DNA from: SKGN01 sp050948865
GTDB lineage: Bacteria > Bacillota_I > Bacilli_A > RF39 > UBA660
Length of the DNA: 64,000 nucleotides
Assembly: GCA_050948865.1 (NCBI GenBank)
Contig: JBMNEQ010000003.1
Coordinates: 62,001 to 126,000 of the forward strand
Direction of reading: 5' to 3'
Part shown: one piece after another, positions 8,340-17,896 of the stretch
How the letters are laid out: each line of letters opens with the position of its first letter
Position numbering within the stretch: position 1 is the stretch's first letter
Program-made: the position numbers and the translations under genes
The notes under the pieces: model-generated
Told to the model about the DNA's origin: nothing
Databases searched by the model: none
What the model saw: the letters and a program-made list of their open reading frames with translations, nothing else

Positions 8340-9128
8340 ATGAATGTTACTCCTTATCGTTTTGTTTTAGCTTTTATTTTATCTTTAATAGGTGGATTAT
8401 CAACGGGTTTAGGTGGTTGTTTAGCTTTATTTGTGAAGAATAAAAACACGAAGTTTTTATCTTTTAGTTTAGGTTTTTCAGCGGGAGTAATGATTTATAT
8501 TTCTTTTGTTGAAATATTAAAAGAATCTAATCATTTTTTAGTTTTATCATTAGAAGAAAAATTAGGTGGATTTCTTACTATTGTTGGTTTTTTTGGCGGT
8601 ATTTTAATAATTACTCTTCTTAATAAAATAATTCCTTTTGAAATTTATGAAAATAAAACAAGGGAAAAAACAAACTTTCCCTTAATTAAAGCTGGTTTAT
8701 TTACTGCTTTAATTATTGCTATTCATAATATACCAGAAGGAATTATTTCTTTTTTAACTTCTTTAAAGTCTTTATCTTTAGGAATAGCCATTGTTATTGC
8801 AATTGCTTTACATAATATCCCTGAAGGAATAGCTGTCTCTATCCCTATTTATTATGCTACTAAAAATAAAGGTAAAGCTTTATTTTATTCTTTTTTATCT
8901 GGGATAACAGAACCTTTAGGAGCCCTATTGGGATATTTTTTATTAAGACCTTTTTTAAATGATCTTGTTTTTGGATTATTATATGCCTTAATAGCTGGAA
9001 TTATGGTTTATATCTCTTTTAATGAATTGTTACCGACTGCTAAAATTTATGGGGAAGATTATTTAGTTAATCAAGGTTTAATTTTAGGAATGGCTTTTAT
9101 GGCCTTTAATATGTGGTTATTTATTTGA
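8340..9128 (+). CDS. zupT: ZIP family metal transporter (ZupT-like)
   Basis: A 262-aa membrane protein with eight predicted helices. Two HNIPEGI motifs lie in TM4 and TM5 (near residues 125 and 160), followed by the GxxEPLGA pattern; together they form the binuclear metal site of ZIP transporters. It is expected to import zinc or other divalent metals. The central loop is short and has no His cluster. Start ATG with GAGGAAAG upstream. It reads alone; no metalloregulator is adjacent. Confidence 0.92.
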   Translation: MNVTPYRFVLAFILSLIGGLSTGLGGCLALFVKNKNTKFLSFSLGFSAGVMIYISFVEILKESNHFLVLSLEEKLGGFLTIVGFFGGILIITLLNKIIPFEIYENKTREKTNFPLIKAGLFTALIIAIHNIPEGIISFLTSLKSLSLGIAIVIAIALHNIPEGIAVSIPIYYATKNKGKALFYSFLSGITEPLGALLGYFLLRPFLNDLVFGLLYALIAGIMVYISFNELLPTAKIYGEDYLVNQGLILGMAFMAFNMWLFI

Positions 9129-9187
9129 CTATTTAAAAAGATTATTGTAGAATAAGAAGCCATAAAAAGGAAAAGTGGGGGCAGAAA

Positions 9188-10168
9188 ATGAATGTTTTAG
9201 CAGAAGAACAAAAAAAATTGTTAGAAAAGGGACTTTCTAAAGAAGAATTTAAAAAAAGGGAAGAAAGATTTTTTAAATTATATTATGAATTAAGGAAAAA
9301 AGATGAAGGACGTTTTTGGAATAAATTATCTTTAAAACAAAGAAAATCAATTCATTGGTTAATTTTAAATATTTATAAAATAAAAAATAAATTAGGTGGT
9401 TTTCAATGTGATTTATTAAAAGATGAACGAACTAAAACTAATCGTCCTTTAATCTTTGCTATTACTCATGTAGGTAAATATGATATTGAAGTTGTTAGTG
9501 AAGCAATAAAAGATCATTATTATTTATTATCTGGTGATTTTGAACATATTCAAGGAATTATTGATGCTCCTTTTTTAGGTATTAATGGAGTTCTTTATTT
9601 TAATGAAATGGTTAAAGAAGATCGAGCTCTTGTTTCTAAAAAGATGGTTGAACTTTTGAATAAAGGGGGAAACATTATGTATTTTATTGAAGGAACTTGG
9701 AATTTAACACCTAATCTTCCTTTAATACCTTGTTATTGGGGAATCGTTGATGTAGCGAAAAAAGGAAAGGCCATGGTTGTTCCTGTAGCAGCTGAGCAAT
9801 ATGGAAAAACTTTTAAAGTTAATATTGGGAAAAATTTTGATATGAATCTTTATGGAGATACTTTAGAAGAAAAAACAAAAGCGATTACTGATTTAAAGGA
9901 TACTCTCGCTACTTTAAAGTGGGAGATATGGGAAAGTATGCCCCTTCAAAAAAGAAAAGAATTAAGGGGAGATGAATGGGATAAATATGTTTCTAAAAGG
10001 TTTAAAGAATGGCCTTATTTTAATAAAGATTATATTGAAAGATTAACCTTTAAACCAAAGAATGTTCTTTCCCATGAAGAGGTATATGCTCCTATTAAAG
10101 CTTTAACTCCTAATAAAAATAATGCTTTTTTATATAATAAGAGATTAAAAGATAATATTTTTAAGTAG
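9188..10168 (+). CDS. PlsC-like lysophospholipid acyltransferase
   Basis: A 326-aa protein. It shows the acyltransferase block I motif HVGKYD (HxxxxD, near residue 93), and the downstream FIEGTWN block matches the EGTR-type substrate motif. Both are diagnostic of the PlsC superfamily, which transfers acyl groups to glycerol-3-phosphate derivatives at the membrane. The protein is longer than PlsC (about 240 aa), with basic extensions at both ends and no clear membrane helix, so the acceptor is uncertain. It reads alone and a terminator overlaps its stop codon. Confidence 0.8.
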   Translation: MNVLAEEQKKLLEKGLSKEEFKKREERFFKLYYELRKKDEGRFWNKLSLKQRKSIHWLILNIYKIKNKLGGFQCDLLKDERTKTNRPLIFAITHVGKYDIEVVSEAIKDHYYLLSGDFEHIQGIIDAPFLGINGVLYFNEMVKEDRALVSKKMVELLNKGGNIMYFIEGTWNLTPNLPLIPCYWGIVDVAKKGKAMVVPVAAEQYGKTFKVNIGKNFDMNLYGDTLEEKTKAITDLKDTLATLKWEIWESMPLQKRKELRGDEWDKYVSKRFKEWPYFNKDYIERLTFKPKNVLSHEEVYAPIKALTPNKNNAFLYNKRLKDNIFK

Positions 10169-10187
10169 TTAAAAACTACTTTTTTTA
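10163..10187 (+). terminator. Terminator of the acyltransferase gene
   Basis: Stem AAGTAGTT/AACTACTT with a 3-nt loop followed by a run of seven T. The stem overlaps the stop codon. Confidence 0.8.
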
Positions 10188-10245
10188 AGAATAACTTTTA
10201 ATAAAAAACAATATATGGTATAAAGAAGATAGAGGTAGAGGGCTT

Positions 10246-12075
10246 ATGGGAAATGGATATTTAACAGGTTCTGCTTTAGCAATCGCGATCTTAATTACAG
10301 TTGTTTTATTTTCTAAAAAAAGTATTAAGAATGTGGAAACTAAAATATTTAAAGGAATGTTAATTTGTAATATTTTAGAGGCTTTAACAACAACCATGAT
10401 TGTTTTAGTTGCTTTAACTAGTAGATCACTTCCTTTATTTAAAATGTTAAATAGAATTGATATTATAATGATTATTACTTGGTCTAGTTTAATGTTTTAT
10501 TATATTTATAATGTTTTAAGTAAAGAACCAAAAGAAAGTGTCAAAGTTTTTATTTATTTAGTAAATGCTATTTTTATGTTTTTTATATTCATTTTAGATG
10601 TTCATATTATTGCTGAAAAAGGGATATTAGATTCTTATGGACCATTAACAACCTTCGGTTTATTGGGGGCTTCTTTTTATATAGTTTTAATGATAGGAAC
10701 TTTATTATTTTTAAGAAATAGAAAAAAAGAAGTTGATCAAAAGAAATTTATTCCTTTTTATTTTTTAATCTTTTTATTAATAATAGCTGCTGGATTAAGA
10801 GTGATTATTCCAGAAATAAATTTTATTTCTATTATTTTAAGTTTTGTTAATTTAATAATGATGTTTACGATTGAAAATCCTGATTTAAAATTAGTTAAAG
10901 AATTAAATGAAGCTAAAGAACAAGCTGAAAGGGCGAATAAAGCAAAAAGTGATTTTTTATCTAGTATGTCTCATGAAATAAGAACTCCTTTAAATGTTAT
11001 TATCGGTTTAAGTGAAGATATTGCTTCATATCAAAATGAAATTCCTAAAGAAGTGGAAGAAAACGTTCAGGATATATTAAATGCTTCTAATACTTTATTA
11101 GAGATAATAGGTAATATTTTAGATATTAGTCAAATAGAAAGTAATAAAATAAGATTAGTGGAAAAACCTTATGTTTTAAAAGAAGAAATAAAAAATTTAA
11201 TAAATATTTTAAAACCACGAATAGGAGATAAAAAGATTGAATTAAAATTAAGTTTAGCTCCTGACCTTCCTTATGAATTAAAAGGAGATAAATTACAAGT
11301 TAAAAAAATAATTAATAACTTATTAACTAATGCTATTAAATATACAGAAGAAGGTTTAATCCAATTAACTATAAATTGTATTAATGAAAATAATCATTGT
11401 CTTTTAATTATTAGTGTGCAAGATACAGGAAAAGGTATTAAAGCTAAAAATATTTATAAATTATTTACTAAGTTTGAACGCTTAGATATTGAAATGAATT
11501 CTACTGCTGAAGGAACAGGACTTGGTTTAGCAATTACGAAGTCGTTAGTTGATATTATGGGAGGCACAATTAATGTTCAAAGTCAATTTGGAAAAGGATC
11601 ATTATTTGTTGTTCAAATTCCTCAAAGAATTTCTAAAATGGTTGAACCTTATAATAAAGAAGTAATAAATACTAATAATTTAGAAGAAATAAAATATCAA
11701 GGGAAAAGGATTTTAGTTGTTGATGATAATAAATTAAATCTTAAAGTAGTGAAAAAAGTTTTAACTAAATTTAATTTGGAAGTTGAAGAATGTGAAACTG
11801 GAGAAGAATGTTTAAAGAAAATAAATTCTAACCAACATTATGATCTTATTTTTATGGATATTATGATGCCTGTTATGAATGGAGAAGAAGTTTTAAGAAA
11901 ATTAAAAGAAATTCCTCATTTTAAGACACCTGTTATTGCTTTAACAGCTGATGCTGTTGTGGGAGCTAGAGAAAAATATTTGGCTGAGGGTTTCATTGAT
12001 TATCTTCCTAAACCTTTTAATCAAGAACAAATAAAAGAGAAATTAGATTTAATATTTAACGAAAAGGATTATTGA
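10246..12075 (+). CDS. Hybrid histidine kinase with receiver domain
   Basis: A 609-aa protein. The N-terminal 210 residues hold about seven membrane helices. A short coiled coil leads into HisKA (MSHEIRTPL, phospho-acceptor His243) and HATPase (NNLLTNAIKYT N box, DTGKGI G1 box, GTGLGLAI G2 box). A C-terminal receiver starts at ILVVDDN, with phospho-acceptor Asp538 in FMDIMMP. All catalytic elements are intact. It has the same domain order as the kinase at 18680-20485, so the two are paralogues. An HPt protein at 27308-27664 could complete the His-Asp-His relay; no output regulator lies nearby. Start ATG after GAGGTAGAGGG. Confidence 0.93.
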   Translation: MGNGYLTGSALAIAILITVVLFSKKSIKNVETKIFKGMLICNILEALTTTMIVLVALTSRSLPLFKMLNRIDIIMIITWSSLMFYYIYNVLSKEPKESVKVFIYLVNAIFMFFIFILDVHIIAEKGILDSYGPLTTFGLLGASFYIVLMIGTLLFLRNRKKEVDQKKFIPFYFLIFLLIIAAGLRVIIPEINFISIILSFVNLIMMFTIENPDLKLVKELNEAKEQAERANKAKSDFLSSMSHEIRTPLNVIIGLSEDIASYQNEIPKEVEENVQDILNASNTLLEIIGNILDISQIESNKIRLVEKPYVLKEEIKNLINILKPRIGDKKIELKLSLAPDLPYELKGDKLQVKKIINNLLTNAIKYTEEGLIQLTINCINENNHCLLIISVQDTGKGIKAKNIYKLFTKFERLDIEMNSTAEGTGLGLAITKSLVDIMGGTINVQSQFGKGSLFVVQIPQRISKMVEPYNKEVINTNNLEEIKYQGKRILVVDDNKLNLKVVKKVLTKFNLEVEECETGEECLKKINSNQHYDLIFMDIMMPVMNGEEVLRKLKEIPHFKTPVIALTADAVVGAREKYLAEGFIDYLPKPFNQEQIKEKLDLIFNEKDY

Positions 12076-12128
12076 CATATGTTCATAACCAAGATATAAT
12101 TAAATATATTATAAGGAGAAGATGATAG

Positions 12129-12398
12129 ATGAAAATATTAAAATTTGGGGCTGTTTGGTGTCCTGGATGTTTAGTTATGAAACCTCGTTTTCTAGAAATA
12201 GAAAAAGAATATCCTTGGTTACATACTGAATTTTATGATTGTGATGAAGATCAAGAAATGTTTAAACAATGGAAAGTTAATGATGTTTTACCAGTCTTTA
12301 TTTTTCTTGATCAAAATAATCAAGAAATTTTAAGATTAATTGGGGAACAATCTAAAAAGAAAATAATTGATCTTATTTTAAAAAATAAAGACAAGTAA
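12129..12398 (+). CDS. Thioredoxin-like protein
   Basis: An 89-aa protein with the redox motif WCPGC near residue 10 and a cis-proline region VLPVFIF near residue 57, so it is a minimal thioredoxin fold without a signal peptide. It should be a cytosolic thiol-disulfide oxidoreductase. It lies 19 bp before a CcdA/DsbD-like gene, so it may supply electrons to that membrane protein, as thioredoxin does for CcdA. Confidence 0.85.
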   Translation: MKILKFGAVWCPGCLVMKPRFLEIEKEYPWLHTEFYDCDEDQEMFKQWKVNDVLPVFIFLDQNNQEILRLIGEQSKKKIIDLILKNKDK

Positions 12399-12417
12399 TA
12401 GAAGATTAGGTGAAATA

Positions 12418-13542
12418 ATGAAAAATATATTAAAAATCTTATTAATAATAAGTGTTTTTTTTGCGATTGGTTTTTTAAAAATTGATGCTGCTTCTAAAGT
12501 TGATATTCATCTTTTTTACGGGGATTATTGTCCTCACTGTGCTAAAGAAATAATAATGTTAAAAGATTTAGCTAAAAAAGATCAAAGAATTAATCTTCTT
12601 CTTTATGAAATGAGTAATCCAAAGAATCATCAATTAGCAGTAGAAATGGCTAAAAACTTAAATACTACTATTACAGGAGTTCCTTTTACAGTAATAGGAG
12701 ATAAATACTTTACAGGATATGGAGAAGGTTATAATAAAGAGGCTATTATAAAAGCTATTACTGAAGAACTAGGTGAAGAGATAGAAGAAAAACATAATTA
12801 TAAATTTAAAGTTCCTTTATTAGGAGAAGTGGAAACAAAAGATTTATCTTTGCCTGCTATTGCTATTTTAATGGGAATTTTAGATGGATTTAATCCTTGT
12901 GCAATGTGGGTTTTATTATTTTTAATATCGATGTTAATTGGAATGAAAAATAAAAAAGAAATGTGGCTTTTAGGCTCAACTTTTATTATTTCTTCCGCTT
13001 TAGTTTATGCTTTATTTATGGTTGCTTGGCTTAATTTAGCTTTATTTATGGGTTCATTAACTCCGATTAGAATTTTAATTGCTTTAGTAGCCTTAACAGG
13101 TGGAGTTATTAATTTTAAGTCTTATTTTGATAAAAGTGATGGTTGCACTATTATTGATGAAAAAAAGCGAAAGAAAATATTTAAAAGAATAAAAAAGTTT
13201 ACTAATGAAAATAAACTTCTTTTAGCTTTAGGAGGAGTAATTCTTTTAGCTTTTTCTGTTAATTTAATTGAATTATTATGTTCTTTAGGTTTACCTGTTA
13301 TCTTTACTCAAATTTTAGCGATAAATAAAGTTTCTACTTTTTTATATGTTATTTATATTTTTATTTATATCTTTTTCTTTATGCTTGATGATATTATTGT
13401 CTTTTTTATCGCGATGTCTACTTTAGAATTAACTGGAGTTTCTACTAAATATGGAAAAATGTCTAATATTATTGGTGGTATTTTAATGATTATTATTGGT
13501 TTATTATTGATTTTCAATCCTAGTTTATTAATGTTTAATTGA
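12418..13542 (+). CDS. Glutaredoxin-like domain fused to CcdA/DsbD-type membrane domain
   Basis: A 374-aa protein. A signal or anchor helix (residues 5-24) precedes an extracytoplasmic thioredoxin-fold domain with YCPHC (near residue 39) and a cis-Pro loop GVPF. The C-terminal part has about six helices with GFNPCAMW and a second Cys in IELLCSLGLP, the paired cysteines of CcdA/DsbD. It is expected to carry electrons across the membrane to extracellular thiols. It is translationally close to the thioredoxin-like gene upstream. Confidence 0.85.
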   Translation: MKNILKILLIISVFFAIGFLKIDAASKVDIHLFYGDYCPHCAKEIIMLKDLAKKDQRINLLLYEMSNPKNHQLAVEMAKNLNTTITGVPFTVIGDKYFTGYGEGYNKEAIIKAITEELGEEIEEKHNYKFKVPLLGEVETKDLSLPAIAILMGILDGFNPCAMWVLLFLISMLIGMKNKKEMWLLGSTFIISSALVYALFMVAWLNLALFMGSLTPIRILIALVALTGGVINFKSYFDKSDGCTIIDEKKRKKIFKRIKKFTNENKLLLALGGVILLAFSVNLIELLCSLGLPVIFTQILAINKVSTFLYVIYIFIYIFFFMLDDIIVFFIAMSTLELTGVSTKYGKMSNIIGGILMIIIGLLLIFNPSLLMFN

Positions 13543-13556
13543 GGAGAAATATAATT

Positions 13557-14282
13557 ATGAAAAAAATTATTGCAGTTGGTAGTGGTAAAGGAGGAGTTGG
13601 TAAATCTTTAATCTCTTCTTTACTAGGGATAAAATTACAAAAAGAAGGTTATAAAGTTGGTATTTTGGATGCTGATTTAACAGGTCCTTCGATATCTAAT
13701 ATTTTTAAAATAACAGAAAAACCGAAAATAGAAGGAGAAACAATTTATCCTTTTATTACTAAATTAGGTTTAAAAATAATTTCTCTTAATATGCTTTTAG
13801 AACATGATGATGATCCAACTATTTGGAGGGGACCATTATTATCTAATGTTTTATTAGAACTTTATAATAACACTAATTGGGGGGAATTAGATTATTTAAT
13901 AATTGATATGCCTCCTGGAACTAGTGATATTGCTATTACTGTTTATCAATCTTTTTCTTTAGAAGGGGTTATTGTTGTTACTACACCAGAACACTTAGTA
14001 AAAGTGATTATTAAAAAGTTTTATAATATGACTAAAAAGATGAAGATTAAAATATTAGGAATTATTGAAAATATGAGTTATTTAAAATGTGAGCATTGTT
14101 TAACTAAAATTAATTTGTTTGGAGATAGTCAAATAGATCAGTTGGCTTTAGAATTAGGGATTAAAGTTCTTGGAAAGATACCACTTGATAGTAAAATTAA
14201 TGATTGGATTAATAATAAAAGTTTAGAAGAATATCCTTTAGAAGATATTTTAAAACTGATAAAATTTAAAGGAGGAAAATAA
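13557..14282 (+). CDS. Mrp/NBP35-type Fe-S carrier ATPase
   Basis: A 241-aa P-loop protein with the deviant Walker A GSGKGGVGKS at residue 8, switch II IDMPPGTSD, and a C-terminal CEHC pair (near residue 180) that bridges an Fe-S cluster in the dimer. It belongs to the Mrp/ApbC group, which carries Fe-S clusters. ATG 13557 is preferred over the TTG at 13539 because GAGGAG (13541-13546) precedes it. It heads a cluster with NifX-like, two ferredoxin-domain ATPases and DUF134. Confidence 0.88.
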   Translation: MKKIIAVGSGKGGVGKSLISSLLGIKLQKEGYKVGILDADLTGPSISNIFKITEKPKIEGETIYPFITKLGLKIISLNMLLEHDDDPTIWRGPLLSNVLLELYNNTNWGELDYLIIDMPPGTSDIAITVYQSFSLEGVIVVTTPEHLVKVIIKKFYNMTKKMKIKILGIIENMSYLKCEHCLTKINLFGDSQIDQLALELGIKVLGKIPLDSKINDWINNKSLEEYPLEDILKLIKFKGGK

Positions 14283-14283
14283 A

Positions 14284-14616
14284 ATGAAGATAATTATAAC
14301 CGCGAGTGGTCAAGAAAAGAATAGTTTATTAGATCTTCGGTTTGGAAGATGTGCCTTTTTTTATATTTATGATACAGAAAAAAAAGAAGCAAAAATAGTT
14401 AAGAATGAAGCTTCTTGTGTCGGGGGAGGAGCGGGAATAAAGGCTTCTAATTTTGTTGTTCAAGAAGCTGATGTTTTAATTACTGGTAATTTAGGACCAA
14501 ATGCTCAATATGTTTTAAAGGAAGCGGGAATAAAAGTTTATATTTCTAAAATAAAAGAAATAGAAGCAGTTTTAAAAGATTATCAGGAAGATAAATTAGA
14601 ATTATTTGATTATTAA
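14284..14616 (+). CDS. NifX/MTH1175-like dinitrogenase cofactor-type protein
   Basis: A 110-aa single-domain protein of the NifX/NafY-like fold, with RFGRCAFFYIYD near residue 20 and SCVGGGAG near residue 42. These small proteins bind metal clusters in NifB/NifX systems. Many anaerobes without nitrogenase carry them next to Mrp and ferredoxin-type MinD ATPases, as here. The role is probably Fe-S or other cofactor handling and is not established. It starts 1 bp after the Mrp stop with GGAGG upstream. Confidence 0.85.
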   Translation: MKIIITASGQEKNSLLDLRFGRCAFFYIYDTEKKEAKIVKNEASCVGGGAGIKASNFVVQEADVLITGNLGPNAQYVLKEAGIKVYISKIKEIEAVLKDYQEDKLELFDY

Positions 14617-14622
14617 AGAAAT

Positions 14623-14636
14623 GAGGCGTAATTATT
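14623..14636 (+). promoter_or_regulatory. Ribosome site deciding an ATT start
   Basis: GAGG at 14623-14626 lies 7 nt before ATT at 14634. No ATG, GTG or TTG in frame precedes the P-loop, so ATT must be the start if the ATPase is intact. The first in-frame GTG lies after the P-loop. Confidence 0.65.
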
Positions 14637-15449
14637 AATATTGTTATTCTAAGTGGTAAAGGGGGAACGGGTAAAACTTTAGTGGGAACTAATTTAGCTT
14701 CATTATTGAATATAAATTATATTGATGCTGATGTTGAAGAACCTAATGGTTTTATATTTTTAAAACCATTAATTAAGACTAAAGAAAAAGTAAAAATTGA
14801 TGTTCCTATTATTAATCAAGATCAATGTAATTTATGTTTAAAATGTTTAGAATTTTGTCAATTTAATGTTTTTGCTAAAACTAAAAATAAAATCTTAATT
14901 TTTGAAGAACTTTGTCATAGTTGTGGTGGTTGTAAGATGGTTTGTCCAACTAAAGCTTTAGATTACCGGAAGAAAACTATTGGTTTCATCGAAAAAGGGG
15001 TAAAAGATAATTTTAAATGTTATCAAGGAATTTTAAAAGTTGGAGAAGTTATAGCTGTTCCTTTAATTAAAGAATTATTAAAAGATTTACCAAAGGAATT
15101 AAATATTATTGATGCTTCTCCTGGAACCTCTTGTAATGCAGGAACTACTTTAGAATTCGCGGATAAAGTTATTTTAGTAACAGAACCAACTAAACTTGCT
15201 TTGCATGATTTAAAACGAATTGTTCAAATAGTAAAAGAAAGAAAGATCCCTCTAGGAATTATTATTAATAAAGTTTTAGAAGAAGATAATTTAATTAAAG
15301 ATTATTGTAAGAAGAATAATCTTCTTATTTTAGGTAGTATAAAATATAAAGAAGAGATTGCTTATTTATATTCAGAAGGAAAACTTTTAGAAAAAGAAGA
15401 ATTTAAGGAAATTATTTTAAATATGAAGGAGTATTTACTATGCAAATAG
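14634..15449 (+). CDS. MinD-type ATPase with inserted 4Fe-4S ferredoxin domain (1)
   Basis: A 271-aa protein. The deviant Walker A SGKGGTGKT is at residue 7, which fixes the start at the ATT codon; later GTG or ATG starts would delete the nucleotide site. A two-cluster ferredoxin insert spans residues about 60-105 (CNLCLKCLEFC and CHSCGGCKMVC). The switch region is IDASPGTSC. Family members pair with a second copy and with NifX-like proteins; the reaction is unknown. It overlaps the next gene by 10 bp. Confidence 0.85.
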   Translation: MNIVILSGKGGTGKTLVGTNLASLLNINYIDADVEEPNGFIFLKPLIKTKEKVKIDVPIINQDQCNLCLKCLEFCQFNVFAKTKNKILIFEELCHSCGGCKMVCPTKALDYRKKTIGFIEKGVKDNFKCYQGILKVGEVIAVPLIKELLKDLPKELNIIDASPGTSCNAGTTLEFADKVILVTEPTKLALHDLKRIVQIVKERKIPLGIIINKVLEEDNLIKDYCKKNNLLILGSIKYKEEIAYLYSEGKLLEKEEFKEIILNMKEYLLCK

Positions 15450-16279
15450 CTATTATAAGTGGTAAAGGAGGAACTGGAAAAACAACTATTGCTGTAGGCC
15501 TTGGTGAAGTAATTAAGAATAGTATAAAAATAGATTGTGATGTTGATGCTTCAAATATGAATTTATTTTATCAAGGTAAAGTAATTCGTCAAGAAAAGTT
15601 TTATTCAGGAAAAACAGCAGTTATTAATCAAGATCTTTGTCTTAAATGTAATAGATGTTTAGAACATTGTAAATTTGATGCTATTAATAATTATGTAATA
15701 AATGATCTTAAATGTGAAGGTTGTTTGGTTTGTAAGTTAGTTTGTCCTTCTTTGGCCATAACTTTTAAAGATAATTATATTGCTGATATTTATTTAAAAA
15801 GGTTAAAGAATGGTCGTTTAATTAAAGCGAAAATGAAAATAGGAGCTGCTGGTTCAGGGAAACTAATAACAGCATTAAGAAGCAAAATAATGGATTCTCA
15901 AGTAATAACTATCATTGATGCTTCACCAGGCCTTGGTTGCCCTGTAATCGCTTCTCTTACCAATGTTGATTTAGCTTTAATAGTTACAGAACCAACTTTA
16001 TCAGCTTTTAAAGATTTAAAGCGTTTAGTTTTACTAACTAAAAAATTAAAAGTGAAAACTGTAGTTTCTATTAATAAATATAATCTTAATTTAAAAATAA
16101 CTAAAAAAATAAAAGACTATTGTCAAAAGAATAATCTAGAACTTTTAAGTTTAATTCCCTATGATCAATTAGTCTTAAAATCTATTCAAGAACTAAAACC
16201 AATTGTCACCTATCAAGATAGTTTAGCTGGTTTAGAAATTAAAAAACTTGCTCAAAAATTAATATTATTAAAAGAATAA
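15440..16279 (+). CDS. MinD-type ATPase with inserted 4Fe-4S ferredoxin domain (2)
   Basis: A 279-aa paralogue of the preceding gene: Walker A SGKGGTGKT at residue 7, ferredoxin insert near residues 70-112 (CLKCNRCLEHC and CEGCLVCKLVC), and switch region IDASPGLGC. The 10-bp overlap indicates translational coupling, and the two ATPases probably form a heterodimer. ATG start behind GAAGGAG. Confidence 0.88.
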   Translation: MQIAIISGKGGTGKTTIAVGLGEVIKNSIKIDCDVDASNMNLFYQGKVIRQEKFYSGKTAVINQDLCLKCNRCLEHCKFDAINNYVINDLKCEGCLVCKLVCPSLAITFKDNYIADIYLKRLKNGRLIKAKMKIGAAGSGKLITALRSKIMDSQVITIIDASPGLGCPVIASLTNVDLALIVTEPTLSAFKDLKRLVLLTKKLKVKTVVSINKYNLNLKITKKIKDYCQKNNLELLSLIPYDQLVLKSIQELKPIVTYQDSLAGLEIKKLAQKLILLKE

Positions 16280-16300
16280 ATTTTTAAAGGAGTAATATTT

Positions 16301-16654
16301 ATGTCAAGACCAATTAAAATAAGAGCTGTTTGTCAAAAACCAGAGAAAAATATCTTTGGACCAAAGAATCAAGATGATCAAATTTGTATTTATATGAATT
16401 TAGAAGAATATGAAACAATTAGATTAATTGATTATGAAGGATTAAATCAAGAAGAATGTGCATCTTTTATGAAAGTAGCTAGAACAACAGTTCAAAGAAT
16501 GTATAATGAAGCTAGAAGAAAAATAAGTGATGCTCTTATTAATGGAAAAACTTTAAAAATAAAAGGAGGAAATTATATTTTATGTGATAAAGATCAACGT
16601 AGTCATGAATGTCATAAAATTAATTGTCCTCGTTTTATCTCTAAAATAAGATAG
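16301..16654 (+). CDS. DUF134 DNA-binding protein
   Basis: A 117-aa protein beginning MSRPIKIR, the signature of DUF134. A sigma-70-region-4-like helix-turn-helix covers residues about 40-80 (LNQEECASFMKVARTTVQR), and a C-terminal CHKINCP may bind metal. It ends the Fe-S ATPase cluster, which suggests it regulates that cluster. Confidence 0.85.
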   Translation: MSRPIKIRAVCQKPEKNIFGPKNQDDQICIYMNLEEYETIRLIDYEGLNQEECASFMKVARTTVQRMYNEARRKISDALINGKTLKIKGGNYILCDKDQRSHECHKINCPRFISKIR

Positions 16655-16702
16655 ATTTTAAATTATTTTTATGCTACTATTACACTAAAGGAGTGATCGT
16701 TG

Positions 16703-17830
16703 ATGAAAAAAGAAGTTTTAATAATATTGGTTGTTTTTCTTTTAATTGGAGGTGCTATTCTTTATAATTATTCATCTAGTAAAAAGAAAAAACAATCCCA
16801 AGAGGAAACCTCTACTTTATATATTTATAAAGAAGAACTAAAAACTAAAGGAGCAACAGGATTAGATTATAGATATTATGTAACTAAAGAAGATACTTCT
16901 AAAGATGTTTTAGTTAAAAAATATGTTTGTCAAAATAAAGATTGTCAAGATCTGGCACTTACATCTTCTAATATTTTAATTTATGATGGTAAAAGTTATC
17001 TTTATAATTTTAATAAAGATACTAAAATAGAAATTAACTTAGATGTAACAAAATATAAAAGTTTTAAAATAGAAGAGATAAATGGTCTTGCTCACGGACT
17101 TTTAGTTTATAAAGATTCTAAAAATGGCACTTATTATTCTTTAAAAGAACAAAAATTAATCTCCAAATTTATTTATAATGACCTTTGGGTTCATGATGAA
17201 GATATGTTAAAAGCCGGATACATTTTTGCGAATAAAGAAACAAAAGAACGAAATTATCGTCAATTTCTTTTAGAAATTAAAACAGGAAAAGTTATGTTAA
17301 ATAAAGATGACTTCTTTGGTGTTTTAAGTAAGAATGGTCAACTTTATTATTTATTTGAAAAAGATAACTTAGATCAAGTTAAAATTTATAATTCTAAATT
17401 AAAATTATTATTTAATGGTAAAAAATATTCTCTTTCTAAATTAATGATTACTGATAATGGGAATTTATTAGTTGTGGGAGATGATGAAAAGGTAATAGAG
17501 GAGTATGATCCAGCTGGTAAATTAATTACTTCAAGTGATACTTATCAAGAAATATTCTTGATAAGTGATAATATAATTTGTTTAGTTGATCAAGATGGTT
17601 ATTTAAAAGCAATTGATAATAAAGGAAAAGAAATAACAACTTTTATAAAATTTACTTCTAATTTAAAGTTTTATCCTTTAACTTCTTTTATTGCTAAAGG
17701 AAAGATTCAATTAATTATTGAAGATACTAAAATTAAAAAAGGTGATAATGGTTATTGCCGTTCTTATAGTTATGAATTAGAGACGAAGAAATCTAATGTT
17801 GAAGAAGTTGATCTTTGTTTTGAAAATTAA
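16703..17830 (+). CDS. Membrane-anchored hypothetical protein
   Basis: A 375-aa protein with an N-terminal membrane helix (residues 4-22) and a long extracellular region rich in beta-strand-like stretches, so a propeller-like fold is possible. Two Cys pairs (CQNKDC near residue 75, CRSYS and DLC near the end) could form disulfides. No family recognised. ATG 16703 is preferred to the in-frame TTG at 16700 because of its spacing from AAAGGAGTGA. Confidence 0.6.
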   Translation: MKKEVLIILVVFLLIGGAILYNYSSSKKKKQSQEETSTLYIYKEELKTKGATGLDYRYYVTKEDTSKDVLVKKYVCQNKDCQDLALTSSNILIYDGKSYLYNFNKDTKIEINLDVTKYKSFKIEEINGLAHGLLVYKDSKNGTYYSLKEQKLISKFIYNDLWVHDEDMLKAGYIFANKETKERNYRQFLLEIKTGKVMLNKDDFFGVLSKNGQLYYLFEKDNLDQVKIYNSKLKLLFNGKKYSLSKLMITDNGNLLVVGDDEKVIEEYDPAGKLITSSDTYQEIFLISDNIICLVDQDGYLKAIDNKGKEITTFIKFTSNLKFYPLTSFIAKGKIQLIIEDTKIKKGDNGYCRSYSYELETKKSNVEEVDLCFEN

Positions 17831-17842
17831 TAAAATGCCCAA

Positions 17843-17871
17843 TTGACACTTTTTGGTATCAATGTTAGAAT
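17843..17871 (+). promoter_or_regulatory. Promoter of the 17897 gene
   Basis: TTGACA (17843-17848), 17-bp spacer, TAGAAT (17866-17871), immediately upstream of GGGAGG and the GTG start. Confidence 0.8.
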
Positions 17872-17896
17872 AATGACTTAAATGGGAGGAATGGTT

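Noticed and set aside
10185..10397. 70-codon minus-strand frame at the start of the hybrid kinase
   Set aside because: Antisense to the membrane-helix coding region, with no ribosome site; hydrophobic only because it mirrors the helices.
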